This document shows, in pieces, positions 7,748-17,242 of a stretch of 64,000 nt of DNA (within the stretch, counting starts at the first letter, position 1; each line of letters opens with the position of its first letter). Under the pieces are notes generated by a model that saw only the letters and a program-made list of their open reading frames with translations, had not been told where the DNA came from and searched no databases. The stretch is from DASSQJ01 sp963772645 (GTDB taxonomy: Bacteria > Actinomycetota > Actinomycetes > Actinomycetales > Dermatophilaceae). Position numbers and translations under genes: made by a program. Location: contig CAVYYD010000007.1 in the NCBI GenBank assembly GCA_963772645.1, positions 372,001-436,000 on the forward strand, written 5' to 3'.

Positions 7748-9366
7748 GCACCCTCGAGGTCGCCGCCACCGGGGCGGCCGCCGACGCGGTCGCGGGGCAC
7801 GTTCCGGCGCTCGTGCAGGAGCGGTTCGCGAGCCGGCTCTTCGCCCAGGACCCCGCCCTGTGGGGTGACGAGGCCGAGGCCGAGGCCTCCGCCCGGCTCT
7901 CCTGGACCGGCCTGCCGCGCTCCTCGCGTCCGCTGCTCGGGGAGGTGGCCGCCCTGCGGGCCGAGCTCGAGCAGGCCGGCTACGACCGCGTCGTCCTCTG
8001 CGGGATGGGTGGCTCCTCGCTCGCCCCGGAGGTCATCTGCGCGACGGCCGGCGTGCCGCTCGTCGTCCTGGACTCCTCCGACCCCGACGTGGTCCGGGCG
8101 GCGGTCAGCGACCTCGACCACACGGTGGTCGTCGTGTCGAGCAAGTCCGGCTCCACGGTGGAGACCGACAGCCAGCGCCGCACCTTCGAGCAGGCCTTCC
8201 GCGACGCCGGGCTCGACCCCACGACCCGGATGGTCGTCGTCACCGACCCGGGCAGCCCGCTCGACGAGCAGGCCCGCGCCGGTGGCTTCCGGGTGGTCAA
8301 CGCCGACCCGGGGGTCGGTGGCCGGTACTCGGCCCTCACCGCGTTCGGCCTCGTGCCGAGCGCGCTCGCCGGGGCCGACGTCGAGGCCCTCCTCGATGAC
8401 GCCGAGGCGGTCGCCGACGTGCTCGCCGCCGACGACGACGGCAACCCCGCGCTGCGCCTCGGTGCCGCCCTGGCCGGGACGACGCCGCTGCGCGACAAGA
8501 TCGTGCTCGTCGACGCCGGGACCGAGAACCGGGGCTTCGCGGCGTGGGCGGAGCAGCTCCTCGCCGAGTCCACCGGCAAGCAGGGCACCGGTCTGCTTCC
8601 GGTCGTCGCGGTGGGCGCCGAACCGGCCCACCTGTACGCCGACGGGACCGTCGTGCGGCTGGTCTCCTCCGACGCCGACGAGGACGCCGGGTCCGCCGGC
8701 GAGGACTCCGTCGTCGCCGTCGCGGGGCCGCTCGGCGCGCAGCTGCTGCTCTGGGAGGCCGCCACCGCGGTGGCGGGCCGGCTGCTGCGGATCAACCCGT
8801 TCGACCAGCCGGACGTCGAGAGCGCCAAGGCCGCGGCCCGCGACCTGCTCGAGCAGGGCATCGACGACTCCGACCCGCCCGCCTTCACCGACGGCCCGGT
8901 CGAGGTGCGGGTCGCCGGCGGCGACTGGCTCGACGGCGCCGGCACCGTCGACGCCGCGGTCGAGGCGCTGCTCGCCCGGCTCGACCCGGAGCACGGCTAC
9001 GTCGCGGTCATGGCCTACCTCGACCGGGAGGCCGACGCCGACCTCGAGCACGTCGCCCGCGACCTCTTCGAGCGCACCGGCCGGCCGGCCACCTTCGGCT
9101 GGGGGCCGCGATTCCTGCACTCCACCGGGCAGTACCACAAGGGCGGCCCGCCCACGGGGGTGTACGTGCAGGTCACGGCGACGCCGAGGGAGGACCTCGC
9201 GGTCCCGGGCCGCGACTTCACCTTCGGGCAGTTCATCGCCGCCCAGGCAGGGGGGGACGCCGCGGTCCTCGCCGAGCACGGCCGGCCCGTCCTGCGCCTC
9301 CACCTCACCGAGCACGACCCGGGCCTGGCCCGGGTGCGCGCCGCGCTCGGTCGGGGGAGCGCATGA
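7744..9366 (+). CDS. pgi: Glucose-6-phosphate isomerase
   Basis: Interconverts glucose-6-phosphate and fructose-6-phosphate, linking glycolysis with the pentose phosphate route. The 540-residue product contains the SIS-domain sugar-phosphate loop LCGMGGSSLAPEV, VVSSKSGSTVETDSQ, and near the C-terminus STGQYHKGGPPTGVYV. This version resembles the isomerase half of the bifunctional transaldolase/phosphoglucose isomerase proteins more than the classical stand-alone enzyme (from memory of the family). That fits its four-base overlap with tal. GTG 7744 is chosen because it gives the overlap and MSTLEVAATG as the N-terminus; zwf overlaps at the other end. Confidence 0.92.
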   Translation: MSTLEVAATGAAADAVAGHVPALVQERFASRLFAQDPALWGDEAEAEASARLSWTGLPRSSRPLLGEVAALRAELEQAGYDRVVLCGMGGSSLAPEVICATAGVPLVVLDSSDPDVVRAAVSDLDHTVVVVSSKSGSTVETDSQRRTFEQAFRDAGLDPTTRMVVVTDPGSPLDEQARAGGFRVVNADPGVGGRYSALTAFGLVPSALAGADVEALLDDAEAVADVLAADDDGNPALRLGAALAGTTPLRDKIVLVDAGTENRGFAAWAEQLLAESTGKQGTGLLPVVAVGAEPAHLYADGTVVRLVSSDADEDAGSAGEDSVVAVAGPLGAQLLLWEAATAVAGRLLRINPFDQPDVESAKAAARDLLEQGIDDSDPPAFTDGPVEVRVAGGDWLDGAGTVDAAVEALLARLDPEHGYVAVMAYLDREADADLEHVARDLFERTGRPATFGWGPRFLHSTGQYHKGGPPTGVYVQVTATPREDLAVPGRDFTFGQFIAAQAGGDAAVLAEHGRPVLRLHLTEHDPGLARVRAALGRGSA

Positions 9367-10907
9367 GACCAGCGCGGGTCACCGCCGAGAGCAACCCGCT
9401 GCGCGACCCGCGCGACAAGCGGCTCCCCCGGATCGCGGGCCCGTGCTCGATGGTCCTGTTCGGCGTCACCGGCGACCTCGCCCGCAAGAAGCTGATGCCG
9501 GCCATCTACGACCTCGCCAACCGCGGGCTGCTGCCTCCGGGGTTCTCCCTCGTCGGGTTCGCCCGGCGCGACTGGGCCGACCAGGACTTCGGCAAGATCG
9601 TCTACGAGGCGGTGCGGGAGCGCGCCCGCACCCCGTTCCGCGAGGAGGTCTGGCGCTCCCTGGCCGAGGGGGTCCGGTTCGTCCCGGGGACCTTCGACGA
9701 CGACGCCGCGTTCGACCTGCTCGCCGCCACCGTCAAGGAGCTCGACGACCAGCGCGGCACCGGCGGCAACCACGCCTTCTACCTCTCGATCCCGCCGGGG
9801 TTCTTCGCCACCGTCTGCCAGCAGCTGGAGCGCTCCGGCCTCTCGGCCCCGGCCCAGGGGTCCTGGCGACGGGTCGTGATCGAGAAGCCCTTCGGCCACG
9901 ACCTGGAGTCGGCCCGCGAGCTCAACGCCATCGTCGAGAACGTCTTCCCGGCCGACTGCGTCTTTCGGATCGACCACTACCTCGGCAAGGAGACGGTCCA
10001 GAACCTGCTGGCCCTCCGGTTCGCCAACCAGATGTTCGAACCGGTGTGGAACGCCAACTACGTGGACCACGTGCAGATCACGATGGCCGAGGACATCGGC
10101 ATCGGGGGCCGCGCCGGCTACTACGACGGCATCGGCGCCGCACGCGACGTCATCCAGAACCACCTGCTCCAGCTGCTCGCGCTCACCGCCATGGAGGAGC
10201 CGGTGTCCTTCGAGGCCCAGGGCCTGCGGCTGGAGAAGGAGAAGGTGCTCTCGGCCGTCCGCCTGCCGGCCGACCTCGCGCTGGGCACCGCCCGCGGGCA
10301 GTACGCCCGCGGGTGGCAGGGCGGGGAGGAGGTGCCCGGCTACCTCGAGGAGGACGGCGTGGCCGACGGCTCGTGCACCGAGACCTTCGCGGCCCTGCGC
10401 CTGAACATCGACACCCGCCGGTGGGCCGGGGTCCCGTTCTACCTGCGGACCGGGAAGCGGCTCGGCAAGCGGGTCACCGAGATCGCGGTCGTCTTCAAGC
10501 AGGCCCCGCACCTGCCCTTCACGCACACCGCCACCGAGGAGCTCGGACAGAACGCCGTCGTCGTCCGGGTCCAGCCCGACGAGGGCGTCACCATCCGGTT
10601 CGGTGCCAAGGTGCCGGGGGCGCAGATGGAGGTCCGCGACGTCACGATGGACTTCGGCTACGGGCGCTCGTTCACCGAGTCCTCCCCCGAGGCCTACGAG
10701 CGGCTCATCCTCGACGTGCTCCTCGGCGAACCGCCCCTCTTCCCGCGGCACGAGGAGGTCGAGCTGTCCTGGCGGATCCTCGACCCGGTGGAGCGGCACT
10801 GGGCCCGGGTCGGCACCCGGCCGGAACAGTACGTCTCGGGCACCTGGGGGCCGGAGTCCGCCGACGAGCTGATGCGCCGCGACGGCCGCGAGTGGAGGCT
10901 GCCGTGA
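9363..10907 (+). CDS. zwf: Glucose-6-phosphate 1-dehydrogenase
   Basis: First committed step of the oxidative pentose phosphate pathway: oxidises glucose-6-phosphate to 6-phosphogluconolactone with NADP+. The 514-residue protein shows the dinucleotide-binding FGVTGDLARKKLMPAIYDL near residue 30 and the catalytic signature RIDHYLGKETVQNLLALRFAN near residue 203, both complete. Further family motifs are EKPFGHDLESARELN and YLRTGKRLGKRVTEI. The ATG overlaps the pgi stop (ATGA) and the stop overlaps the opcA GTG. OpcA and Pgl, encoded next, act on the same step. Confidence 0.97.
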   Translation: MRPARVTAESNPLRDPRDKRLPRIAGPCSMVLFGVTGDLARKKLMPAIYDLANRGLLPPGFSLVGFARRDWADQDFGKIVYEAVRERARTPFREEVWRSLAEGVRFVPGTFDDDAAFDLLAATVKELDDQRGTGGNHAFYLSIPPGFFATVCQQLERSGLSAPAQGSWRRVVIEKPFGHDLESARELNAIVENVFPADCVFRIDHYLGKETVQNLLALRFANQMFEPVWNANYVDHVQITMAEDIGIGGRAGYYDGIGAARDVIQNHLLQLLALTAMEEPVSFEAQGLRLEKEKVLSAVRLPADLALGTARGQYARGWQGGEEVPGYLEEDGVADGSCTETFAALRLNIDTRRWAGVPFYLRTGKRLGKRVTEIAVVFKQAPHLPFTHTATEELGQNAVVVRVQPDEGVTIRFGAKVPGAQMEVRDVTMDFGYGRSFTESSPEAYERLILDVLLGEPPLFPRHEEVELSWRILDPVERHWARVGTRPEQYVSGTWGPESADELMRRDGREWRLP

Positions 10908-12043
10908 TCGTCGACCTGCCCGACACCACGACGGCCGCGGTGAGCAAGAGGCTCGTCGCCCTCCGGTCCGACACCGGCGCCATGGCCCTCTCCCGGGTGC
11001 TCACCCTCGTCGTCGTCGTCGACGAGGCCGAGGCCGAGGACGCGATCGAGGTCGCGAACGACGCGAGCCGCCAGCACCCGTGCCGCATCATCGTCGCGGT
11101 CACCGGCAACCGGCGCGGCTCGCCCCGCCTCGACGGGCAGATCCGGGTGGGCGGGGACGCCGGGGCCTCCGAGGTCGTCGTCCTGCGGCTCTACGGTCCG
11201 CTGGCGGCTCACGGCCGCTCCGTCGTCACCCCGCTGCTCCTCGCCGACTCCCCCATCGTCGCGTGGTGGCCGACCGGGGGGCCCAAGGCACCGGGAGAGG
11301 ACCCGATCGGCGCGATGGCCCAGCGCCGGGTCACCGACGCCGCCCGCCGGGGCGGCTCGCCGCGGACCGTCCTGCGCCGGATGGCCGCCGCGTACGAGCC
11401 CGGCGACACCGACCTCGCGTGGTCGCGGATCACCCTGTGGCGCGGCCTGCTCGCCGCGGCCCTCGACCAGCCGCCCTACGAGCCGGTCACCGAGGCCACG
11501 GTCGTGTCGGCGCCGGACAGCCCCTCGGGCGAGCTGCTCGCCGGCTGGCTCGCGGTCCGGCTGCGGTGCCCGGTCTCGCTCGCCCGCTCCCGAAACGGCA
11601 CCGGGATCATCTCGGTCCGCCTAGAGCGGGCCAGCGGGACCGTCGACCTCGTCCGTCCGCGCGACGACGACACCGCGCTGCTGCGCCAGCCCGGGCAGCC
11701 CGACCGGACCCTCGCGCTGCACCACCGGTCCGACCCCGAGTGCCTCGCCGACGAGCTGCGGCGCCTCGACCCGGACGAGGTGTACGCGGACGCGCTGGTC
11801 CGCGGGGTGGCGGCGGTCACCGCGTCGCGTCGCACGGCCAGCGAGGCGGTGCGCGCCGGCGAGGCCCCGTCGCCGGCCGAGGCCGACCGCACGGCCAGGC
11901 GCCTGCACCGGGCGGCCCGGGCCGCCGGAAGCAGCACGATGGTGGAGGAGCGCGAGATGCCTGAGGAGTCCTCCGACACCGAGACCGTCAAGAGGGCCTC
12001 GGCGAGCCGGCTCGCCGAGGCAAGGGAGCGTAGCCATGAGTGA
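10904..12043 (+). CDS. opcA: Glucose-6-phosphate dehydrogenase assembly protein OpcA
   Basis: Non-catalytic partner required for assembly or full activity of glucose-6-phosphate dehydrogenase in actinobacteria and cyanobacteria. The 379-residue product has the family features MALSRVLTLVVVVDE, HPCRIIVAV, LLLADSPIVAWWPTGGP and TDLAWSRITLWRGLLA. The C-terminal 60 residues are charged and low in complexity, a tail that varies among relatives. The start overlaps zwf by four bases and the end overlaps pgl by eight, so expression is coupled to both. No enzymatic motif is visible, as expected. Confidence 0.94.
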   Translation: MIVDLPDTTTAAVSKRLVALRSDTGAMALSRVLTLVVVVDEAEAEDAIEVANDASRQHPCRIIVAVTGNRRGSPRLDGQIRVGGDAGASEVVVLRLYGPLAAHGRSVVTPLLLADSPIVAWWPTGGPKAPGEDPIGAMAQRRVTDAARRGGSPRTVLRRMAAAYEPGDTDLAWSRITLWRGLLAAALDQPPYEPVTEATVVSAPDSPSGELLAGWLAVRLRCPVSLARSRNGTGIISVRLERASGTVDLVRPRDDDTALLRQPGQPDRTLALHHRSDPECLADELRRLDPDEVYADALVRGVAAVTASRRTASEAVRAGEAPSPAEADRTARRLHRAARAAGSSTMVEEREMPEESSDTETVKRASASRLAEARERSHE

Positions 12044-12770
12044 GCAGGCCACCGTCGTCGTCCACCCCACCCGCCAGTCCCTCGCCGACGCCTCCGCGGC
12101 CCGGCTCGTCGTCGCCCTCGTCGACGCCCTCGCCCGGCGCGAGGTGGCGCACGTGTCGATGACCGGGGGCTCGATGGGCTCGGAGATCGTCCGATCGCTC
12201 GCGGCGGAGCCCGCCCGGGACGCCGTCGACTGGGGCCGGGTCCACGTCTGGTGGGGGGACGAGCGCTACCTGCCGGCCGGCGACCCCGAGCGCAACGACA
12301 CCCAGAACGACGAGGCCGGTCTGGCCTCGCTGCCGCTCGACCCGGCCCACGTGCACCGGGTCCCCGGCCCGGACCGGACCGGCTCGGCCGAGGAGTCGGC
12401 GGACGCCTACGCCCGGGAGCTGCACACGCACGGCTCCGACGCGTTCGACGTCATGGTGCTCGGGGTCGGTCCGGACGGGCACGTCGCCTCGCTCTTCCCG
12501 CACCACCCCGCCGCCGGTACGATCGGCACCGCCACGGTCGCCGTCCACGACTCGCCCAAGCCGCCGCCGGACCGCGTCTCGCTGACCCGCGAGGCGCTCG
12601 AGCGCTCGCGCGAGGTGTGGTTCCTCGTCAGCGGGTCGGAGAAGGCCGATGCGGTCCGCCGCGGGGTCCACGGGTCCCCGTTCGAGCAGACCCCCGCCGC
12701 GCACGTCCACGGCCGGGAGCGCACCCTCTGGCTCGTCGACGAGGAGGCGGCCGCCGACCTCGGCGGCTGA
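12036..12770 (+). CDS. pgl: 6-phosphogluconolactonase
   Basis: Hydrolyses 6-phosphogluconolactone, the Zwf product, to 6-phosphogluconate. The 244-residue protein carries the NagB/DevB-type signature DVMVLGVGPDGHVASLFPHH and, earlier, HVWWGDERYLPAGDPERND, both standard for DevB-type lactonases. The ATG lies inside the end of opcA (8-base overlap), preceded by AAGGGAG. It closes the pathway operon. No gnd gene for the next step is present in the window. Confidence 0.95.
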   Translation: MSEQATVVVHPTRQSLADASAARLVVALVDALARREVAHVSMTGGSMGSEIVRSLAAEPARDAVDWGRVHVWWGDERYLPAGDPERNDTQNDEAGLASLPLDPAHVHRVPGPDRTGSAEESADAYARELHTHGSDAFDVMVLGVGPDGHVASLFPHHPAAGTIGTATVAVHDSPKPPPDRVSLTREALERSREVWFLVSGSEKADAVRRGVHGSPFEQTPAAHVHGRERTLWLVDEEAAADLGG

Positions 12771-12775
12771 GCACC

Positions 12776-13255
12776 GTGGGCCTCCTCGACCGCCTGCGCG
12801 GCCGCGACGACGCGGCCCCCGCCGAGCACGCCACCGAGCCGGCCGGGAGGGAGCCGCTCGAGACGGTGGAGTCGATCACCAGCCGCCGCCCCGGAGCCGA
12901 GGAGGAGGCCGAGCTGGAGAGCGCCCGCGGGCGGTACGCCGAGTACGGCATCCGGCCCGCCGACCTCGCCACGGTCGCCGCCGCGTACGAGCGGGCCCTC
13001 GACGAGGCGGGCGACGAGCGGCCCGCGGCCGAGTGCGTCGCGGTGATCGCCACCGCCATCGGCGACCACCTTCTCGGGCACGGCTACCGCTGGGTGGTCA
13101 GCACCGACCCGTTCGGCACCGACCTGGCCGTCGAGCCTCGCCGCCGCCCGGTGCCGGTCGTCGTCCGCACCCTCGTCGCGGTCCGGTGGATGCAGCGCGA
13201 ACACGGCTGGGTCGAACCGGTCGTCTCGCACCTGGCCCGGGCCGGACGGCGCTGA
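12776..13255 (+). CDS. DUF3806-like protein of unknown function
   Basis: A 159-residue acidic, soluble protein 5 bases downstream of pgl and probably cotranscribed with it. The first 50 residues are low in complexity. The core runs from about YAEYGIRPADLATVAAAYER to the end. The segment HGYRWVVSTDPFGTDLAVEP followed by VVRTLVAVRWM resembles the DUF3806 domain as I remember it, in which a TD-F/Y-G-TDLAV strand is typical. No signal peptide, membrane helix or catalytic motif is seen. Operon position gives no firm functional hint. Confidence 0.6.
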   Translation: MGLLDRLRGRDDAAPAEHATEPAGREPLETVESITSRRPGAEEEAELESARGRYAEYGIRPADLATVAAAYERALDEAGDERPAAECVAVIATAIGDHLLGHGYRWVVSTDPFGTDLAVEPRRRPVPVVVRTLVAVRWMQREHGWVEPVVSHLARAGRR

Positions 13256-13321
13256 ACCCTCCCCCGGACGCCGCGCGGCCCCCCCGTGGGCCCCGGGCTC
13301 AGGGTGGGGTGCGCCGGGACC

Positions 13322-13672
13322 TCACTGGATGAGGCCGCGCCCCCGCAGGGACTCCAGGGCCTCCTCGAGGATGGCGGCGCCGTCCTCGTCGGAGCGACGT
13401 TCCTTCACGTACGCGAGGTGGGTCTTGTACGGCTCCACCTTCGGGGGGGCCGGGGGGTTGTCCTTGTCCAGCCCGGCCGGGAAGCCGCAGCGCGGGCAGT
13501 CCCACTGGTCGGGGACGGCGAGCCCGGCCTCCTCGGCGAAGCTCGGCCGCGTCTCGTGCCCGTTGGAGCACCAGAAGGAGACGAGCCTGCGCGGCGCGGC
13601 CTCGCCGCGCTCGGCCTCACCCATCGGGCCCGCACCGACGCGCGAGCCGCGGATCGCGTTGCCACCAGCCAT
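13322..13672 (-). CDS. rbpA: RNA polymerase-binding protein RbpA
   Basis: Actinobacterial RNA polymerase accessory protein that binds the principal sigma factor and stabilises open complexes. The 116-residue length is typical. It starts MAGGNAIRGSRVGAGPMGE (the N-terminal tail and core entry) and has a zinc-ribbon-like core with SFWCSNGHE and WDCPRCGFPAG (two Cys-containing knuckles). The sigma-interacting basic helix region lies at THLAYVKERRSDEDG. A GGGGGAG site precedes the ATG. It lies 12 bases downstream of secG and converges with the DUF3806-like gene. Confidence 0.96.
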   Translation of the reverse strand: MAGGNAIRGSRVGAGPMGEAERGEAAPRRLVSFWCSNGHETRPSFAEEAGLAVPDQWDCPRCGFPAGLDKDNPPAPPKVEPYKTHLAYVKERRSDEDGAAILEEALESLRGRGLIQ

Positions 13673-13684
13673 CTCAGCTCCCCC

Positions 13685-13930
13685 TCAGGCCGCGAAGCGC
13701 TCGAGGACGCCGAGGCCGACGACGCTGGTGAACCAGACGAGGGCCACGCCGACCGTGATCCGGTCGAGGTTGCGCTCGGCGACCGAGGAGCCGCCCAGCG
13801 AGCTCGACATCCCGCCGCCGAACATGTCCGACAGGCCCCCGCCCTTGCCCTTGTGCAGCAGGATCAGGAAGGTGAGGAACAGGCCTCCGAGCACCAGGAT
13901 GACCTGGAGGCCGATGCGTACCGCGTCCAC
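13685..13930 (-). CDS. secG: Protein translocase subunit SecG
   Basis: Small accessory subunit of the SecYEG preprotein channel. The 81 residues form two membrane helices: about 6-26 (LQVILVLGGLFLTFLILLH) and about 57-77 (ITVGVALVWFTSVVGLGVL). They are joined by the conserved glycine-rich cytoplasmic loop KGKGGGLSDMFGGG. The GTG at 13930 has GAAGGAC upstream. The tpiA-secG-rbpA order follows the usual actinobacterial arrangement near gap-pgk-tpi. Confidence 0.94.
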   Translation of the reverse strand: MDAVRIGLQVILVLGGLFLTFLILLHKGKGGGLSDMFGGGMSSSLGGSSVAERNLDRITVGVALVWFTSVVGLGVLERFAA

Positions 13931-13969
13931 GGGTGGGTCCTTCGGGTGGGGGTCGGGGACAACCGGACA

Positions 13970-13975
13970 AGGATA
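13970..13975 (-). promoter_or_regulatory. -10-like box TATCCT upstream of secG
   Basis: TATCCT on the minus strand lies about 40 bases before the secG start, downstream of the tpiA hairpin. It would let secG-rbpA be transcribed separately from the glycolytic operon. No -35 match is evident. Confidence 0.3.
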
Positions 13976-13985
13976 ACCGCTCGCC

Positions 13986-14020
13986 GCGGCGGGGTCCCGC
14001 AGGTGCGGGGACTCCGCCGC
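13986..14020 (-). terminator. Hairpin after tpiA
   Basis: Arms GCGGCGGGGTCCCGC and GCGGGGACTCCGCCGC pair with one mismatch and one bulge around an AGGT loop, 28 bases past the tpiA stop. It is a strong GC hairpin without a T-tract and the likely end of the gap-pgk-tpiA transcript. Confidence 0.5.
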
Positions 14021-14047
14021 GCCGTGGGCGTGCGGGGTGGGTCGGGG

Positions 14048-14845
14048 TCAGGCGGTCGTGAGGTGGTCGCGGTAGCGGCAGATGGCGGCGAACTCGCCGG
14101 GGTCGAGGGACGCCCCGCCGACGAGCGCACCGTCGACGTCCTCCTGGGCCATGATCGCGGCGACGTTCCCGGACTTCACCGAGCCGCCGTAGAGGATCCG
14201 GATCCCGTCGGCCACGTCGCCGCTGTACAGCTCGGCGAGCCTGGTCCGGATCGCCGCACACACCTCCTGGGCGTCCTCGGGCGTGGCGACCTCGCCGGTG
14301 CCGATGGCCCAGATCGGCTCGTAGGCGACGACGAGGCGACGGGCCTGCTCGACCGGGAGGCCGGCCAGGCCGGCGTCGACCTGGGCGAGGACGTGCTCGA
14401 CGTGGGTGCCCGCCCGGCGGACCTCCAGCCCCTCCCCGCAGCAGAAGATCGGCGTGATCCCGTGCCGGAAGGCCGCGGTGACCTTGGCGTTGACGACGTC
14501 GTCGCCCTCGGCGTGGTACTCGCGCCGCTCGCTGTGGCCGACGACGACGTAGCTGCAGCCCAGCTTGGCCAGGAAGGCACCGCTGACCTCGCCGGTGTAG
14601 GCGCCGGAGTCGTGGACCGACAGGTCCTGCGCCCCGTGCCGCAGGTCGAGCTTGTCACCGTCGATCAGCGTCTGGACGCTGCGGATGTCGGTGAACGGGG
14701 GCAGGACCGCGACCTCGACGGCGGCGTAGTCGTGCTTCCCGTCGCGAAGGGTCCAGTCGAGCTTCTGCACGAGGTGGGTGGCCTGGAGGTGGTCCAGGTT
14801 CATCTTCCAGTTCCCCGCCATCAGCGGGGTGCGGCCCGAGGCCAT
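14048..14845 (-). CDS. tpiA: Triose-phosphate isomerase
   Basis: Interconverts dihydroxyacetone phosphate and glyceraldehyde-3-phosphate. The 265-residue protein has the N-terminal GNWKMN with the catalytic lysine, the electrophile histidine in VVGHSERR, the catalytic glutamate in VAYEPIWAIGTG, and the phosphate-gripping YGGSVKSGN and GALVGGASL. All active-site residues are intact. The ATG at 14845 is chosen because GGAGGA lies just upstream; the frame continues back into pgk without conserved residues. It is third in the gap-pgk-tpiA operon. Confidence 0.96.
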   Translation of the reverse strand: MASGRTPLMAGNWKMNLDHLQATHLVQKLDWTLRDGKHDYAAVEVAVLPPFTDIRSVQTLIDGDKLDLRHGAQDLSVHDSGAYTGEVSGAFLAKLGCSYVVVGHSERREYHAEGDDVVNAKVTAAFRHGITPIFCCGEGLEVRRAGTHVEHVLAQVDAGLAGLPVEQARRLVVAYEPIWAIGTGEVATPEDAQEVCAAIRTRLAELYSGDVADGIRILYGGSVKSGNVAAIMAQEDVDGALVGGASLDPGEFAAICRYRDHLTTA

Positions 14846-14868
14846 GGTGTCCTCCTGGGGGACGGTGG

Positions 14869-16068
14869 TCAGGACGAGAGGATGGCGAGGCCGGGCAGCT
14901 CCTTGCCCTCGAGGTACTCGAGGGAGGCACCCCCGCCGGTCGAGATGTGCCCGAACTGGTCGTCCGCGAAGCCGAGCTGGCGGACCGCGGCCGCGGAGTC
15001 GCCACCGCCGACGACGGTCAGCGCGCCGCGCGCGGTCGCGTCGACGAGCGCCTGCGCGAGCGCCCGGGTGCCGGCCGCGAAGGGGGCCATCTCGAAGGCC
15101 CCCATCGGGCCGTTCCAGAAGACGGTCCGCGCGTCGGCGAGCTTGGCGGCGTAGAGCTCCGCGGAGCGGGGACCGATGTCCAGCCCCATGGTGCCGGCCG
15201 GGATGGCGTCGGCGGCGACGGTGTCGGTCTCGGTGTCCCCGGAGAACTCCTTGCCGACGACGACGTCGACCGGCAGGACGATCTCGACCCCGCTCTCCTG
15301 CGCCCGTGCCAGGTAGCCCTTGCACGCCTCGAGGCTCTCGGCGTCGAAGAGGCTGTCGCCGATCTCGTGGCCCTGGGCCGCGAGGAAGGTGAACAGCATC
15401 CCGCCGCCGATGAGGAGACGGTCGGCCGTGCCCATGAGGTTGTCGATGACCGCGAGCTTGTCGGCGACCTTGGCGCCGCCGAGGACGACGACGTACGGGC
15501 GCTCGGGGTCCTCGGTGAGCCGGTGCAGCACCTCCACCTCGGTCCTGACCAGGCCCCCCATGGCGGCGGGCAGCCGGGTGGCGACGTCGTAGACGGAGGC
15601 CTGCTTGCGGTGGACGACGCCGAAGCCGTCGGAGACGTAGGCGTCGGCCAGCGAGGCGAGGGCGTCGGCGAAGCCGGCGCGGTCCGCCTCGGCCTTGGCC
15701 GTCTCGCCCGGGTTGAACCTGAGGTTCTCGAGGAGGACGACGTCACCGTCGGCCATCGCCGCGACCGCGGCGCGAGCGCTCTCGCCCACCGTGTCGTCCG
15801 CGAAGGCCACCGGACGGCCGAGCAGCTCGGAGAGCCGCTCGGCGACCGGCGAGAGCGAGTACCTGGGGTCGGGCTCGCCCTTCGGGCGGCCGAGGTGGGC
15901 GCACACGATGACGCGCGCGCCCGCCTCGGACAGCTCCGAGATCGTCGGCACCGACGCCCGGACGCGTCCGTCGTCGGTGATCCTCGTGCCGTCGAGCGGC
16001 ACGTTGAGGTCGGACCGGACGAGGACGCGCTTCCCGCGCAGGTCGCCCAGCGAGGCGATGTCAGCCAT
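14869..16068 (-). CDS. pgk: Phosphoglycerate kinase
   Basis: Transfers phosphate from 1,3-bisphosphoglycerate to ADP. The 399-residue length is normal. The N-terminal substrate site is visible in VLVRSDLNVPLDG and AHLGRPKG, with VLLENLRFNPGE following. The hinge and nucleotide-binding half has VVLGGAKVADKLAVI, FWNGPMGAFE, and GGGDSAAAVRQLG near the end. It lies 18 bases after gap and 23 before tpiA, so the three form one transcription unit. The ATG has only a weak ribosome-binding site. Confidence 0.96.
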   Translation of the reverse strand: MADIASLGDLRGKRVLVRSDLNVPLDGTRITDDGRVRASVPTISELSEAGARVIVCAHLGRPKGEPDPRYSLSPVAERLSELLGRPVAFADDTVGESARAAVAAMADGDVVLLENLRFNPGETAKAEADRAGFADALASLADAYVSDGFGVVHRKQASVYDVATRLPAAMGGLVRTEVEVLHRLTEDPERPYVVVLGGAKVADKLAVIDNLMGTADRLLIGGGMLFTFLAAQGHEIGDSLFDAESLEACKGYLARAQESGVEIVLPVDVVVGKEFSGDTETDTVAADAIPAGTMGLDIGPRSAELYAAKLADARTVFWNGPMGAFEMAPFAAGTRALAQALVDATARGALTVVGGGDSAAAVRQLGFADDQFGHISTGGGASLEYLEGKELPGLAILSS

Positions 16069-16086
16069 GGTCGGTGCCGACCGCGC

Positions 16087-17094
<1,008 letters not shown>

Positions 17095-17157
17095 GGTGGG
17101 TTTGCCTTCCACTCTCGGGGGCGTGCCGCGGCGGTCGCGGCACCTGTACCGGAACCC

Positions 17158-17163
17158 ACCCTA
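17158..17163 (-). promoter_or_regulatory. -10-like box TAGGGT upstream of gap
   Basis: TAGGGT on the minus strand is 64 bases before the gap start, in the 148-base gap between gap and the whiA stop. A leader of about 55 bases would follow. The region holds no other obvious element and no clear -35 hexamer. Confidence 0.35.
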
Positions 17164-17242
17164 GACCTCCGCCGAACGGCCCTGCGAGGCGTCCGGGGTA
17201 CGGGCGGGTAACCGTTTACGCACCGCGACCGGTGAGACGCGG

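Noticed and set aside
13256..13321. Terminator between the DUF3806-like gene and rbpA
   Set aside because: Only short 5-base GC complementarities are present; not distinguishable from chance in GC-rich sequence.
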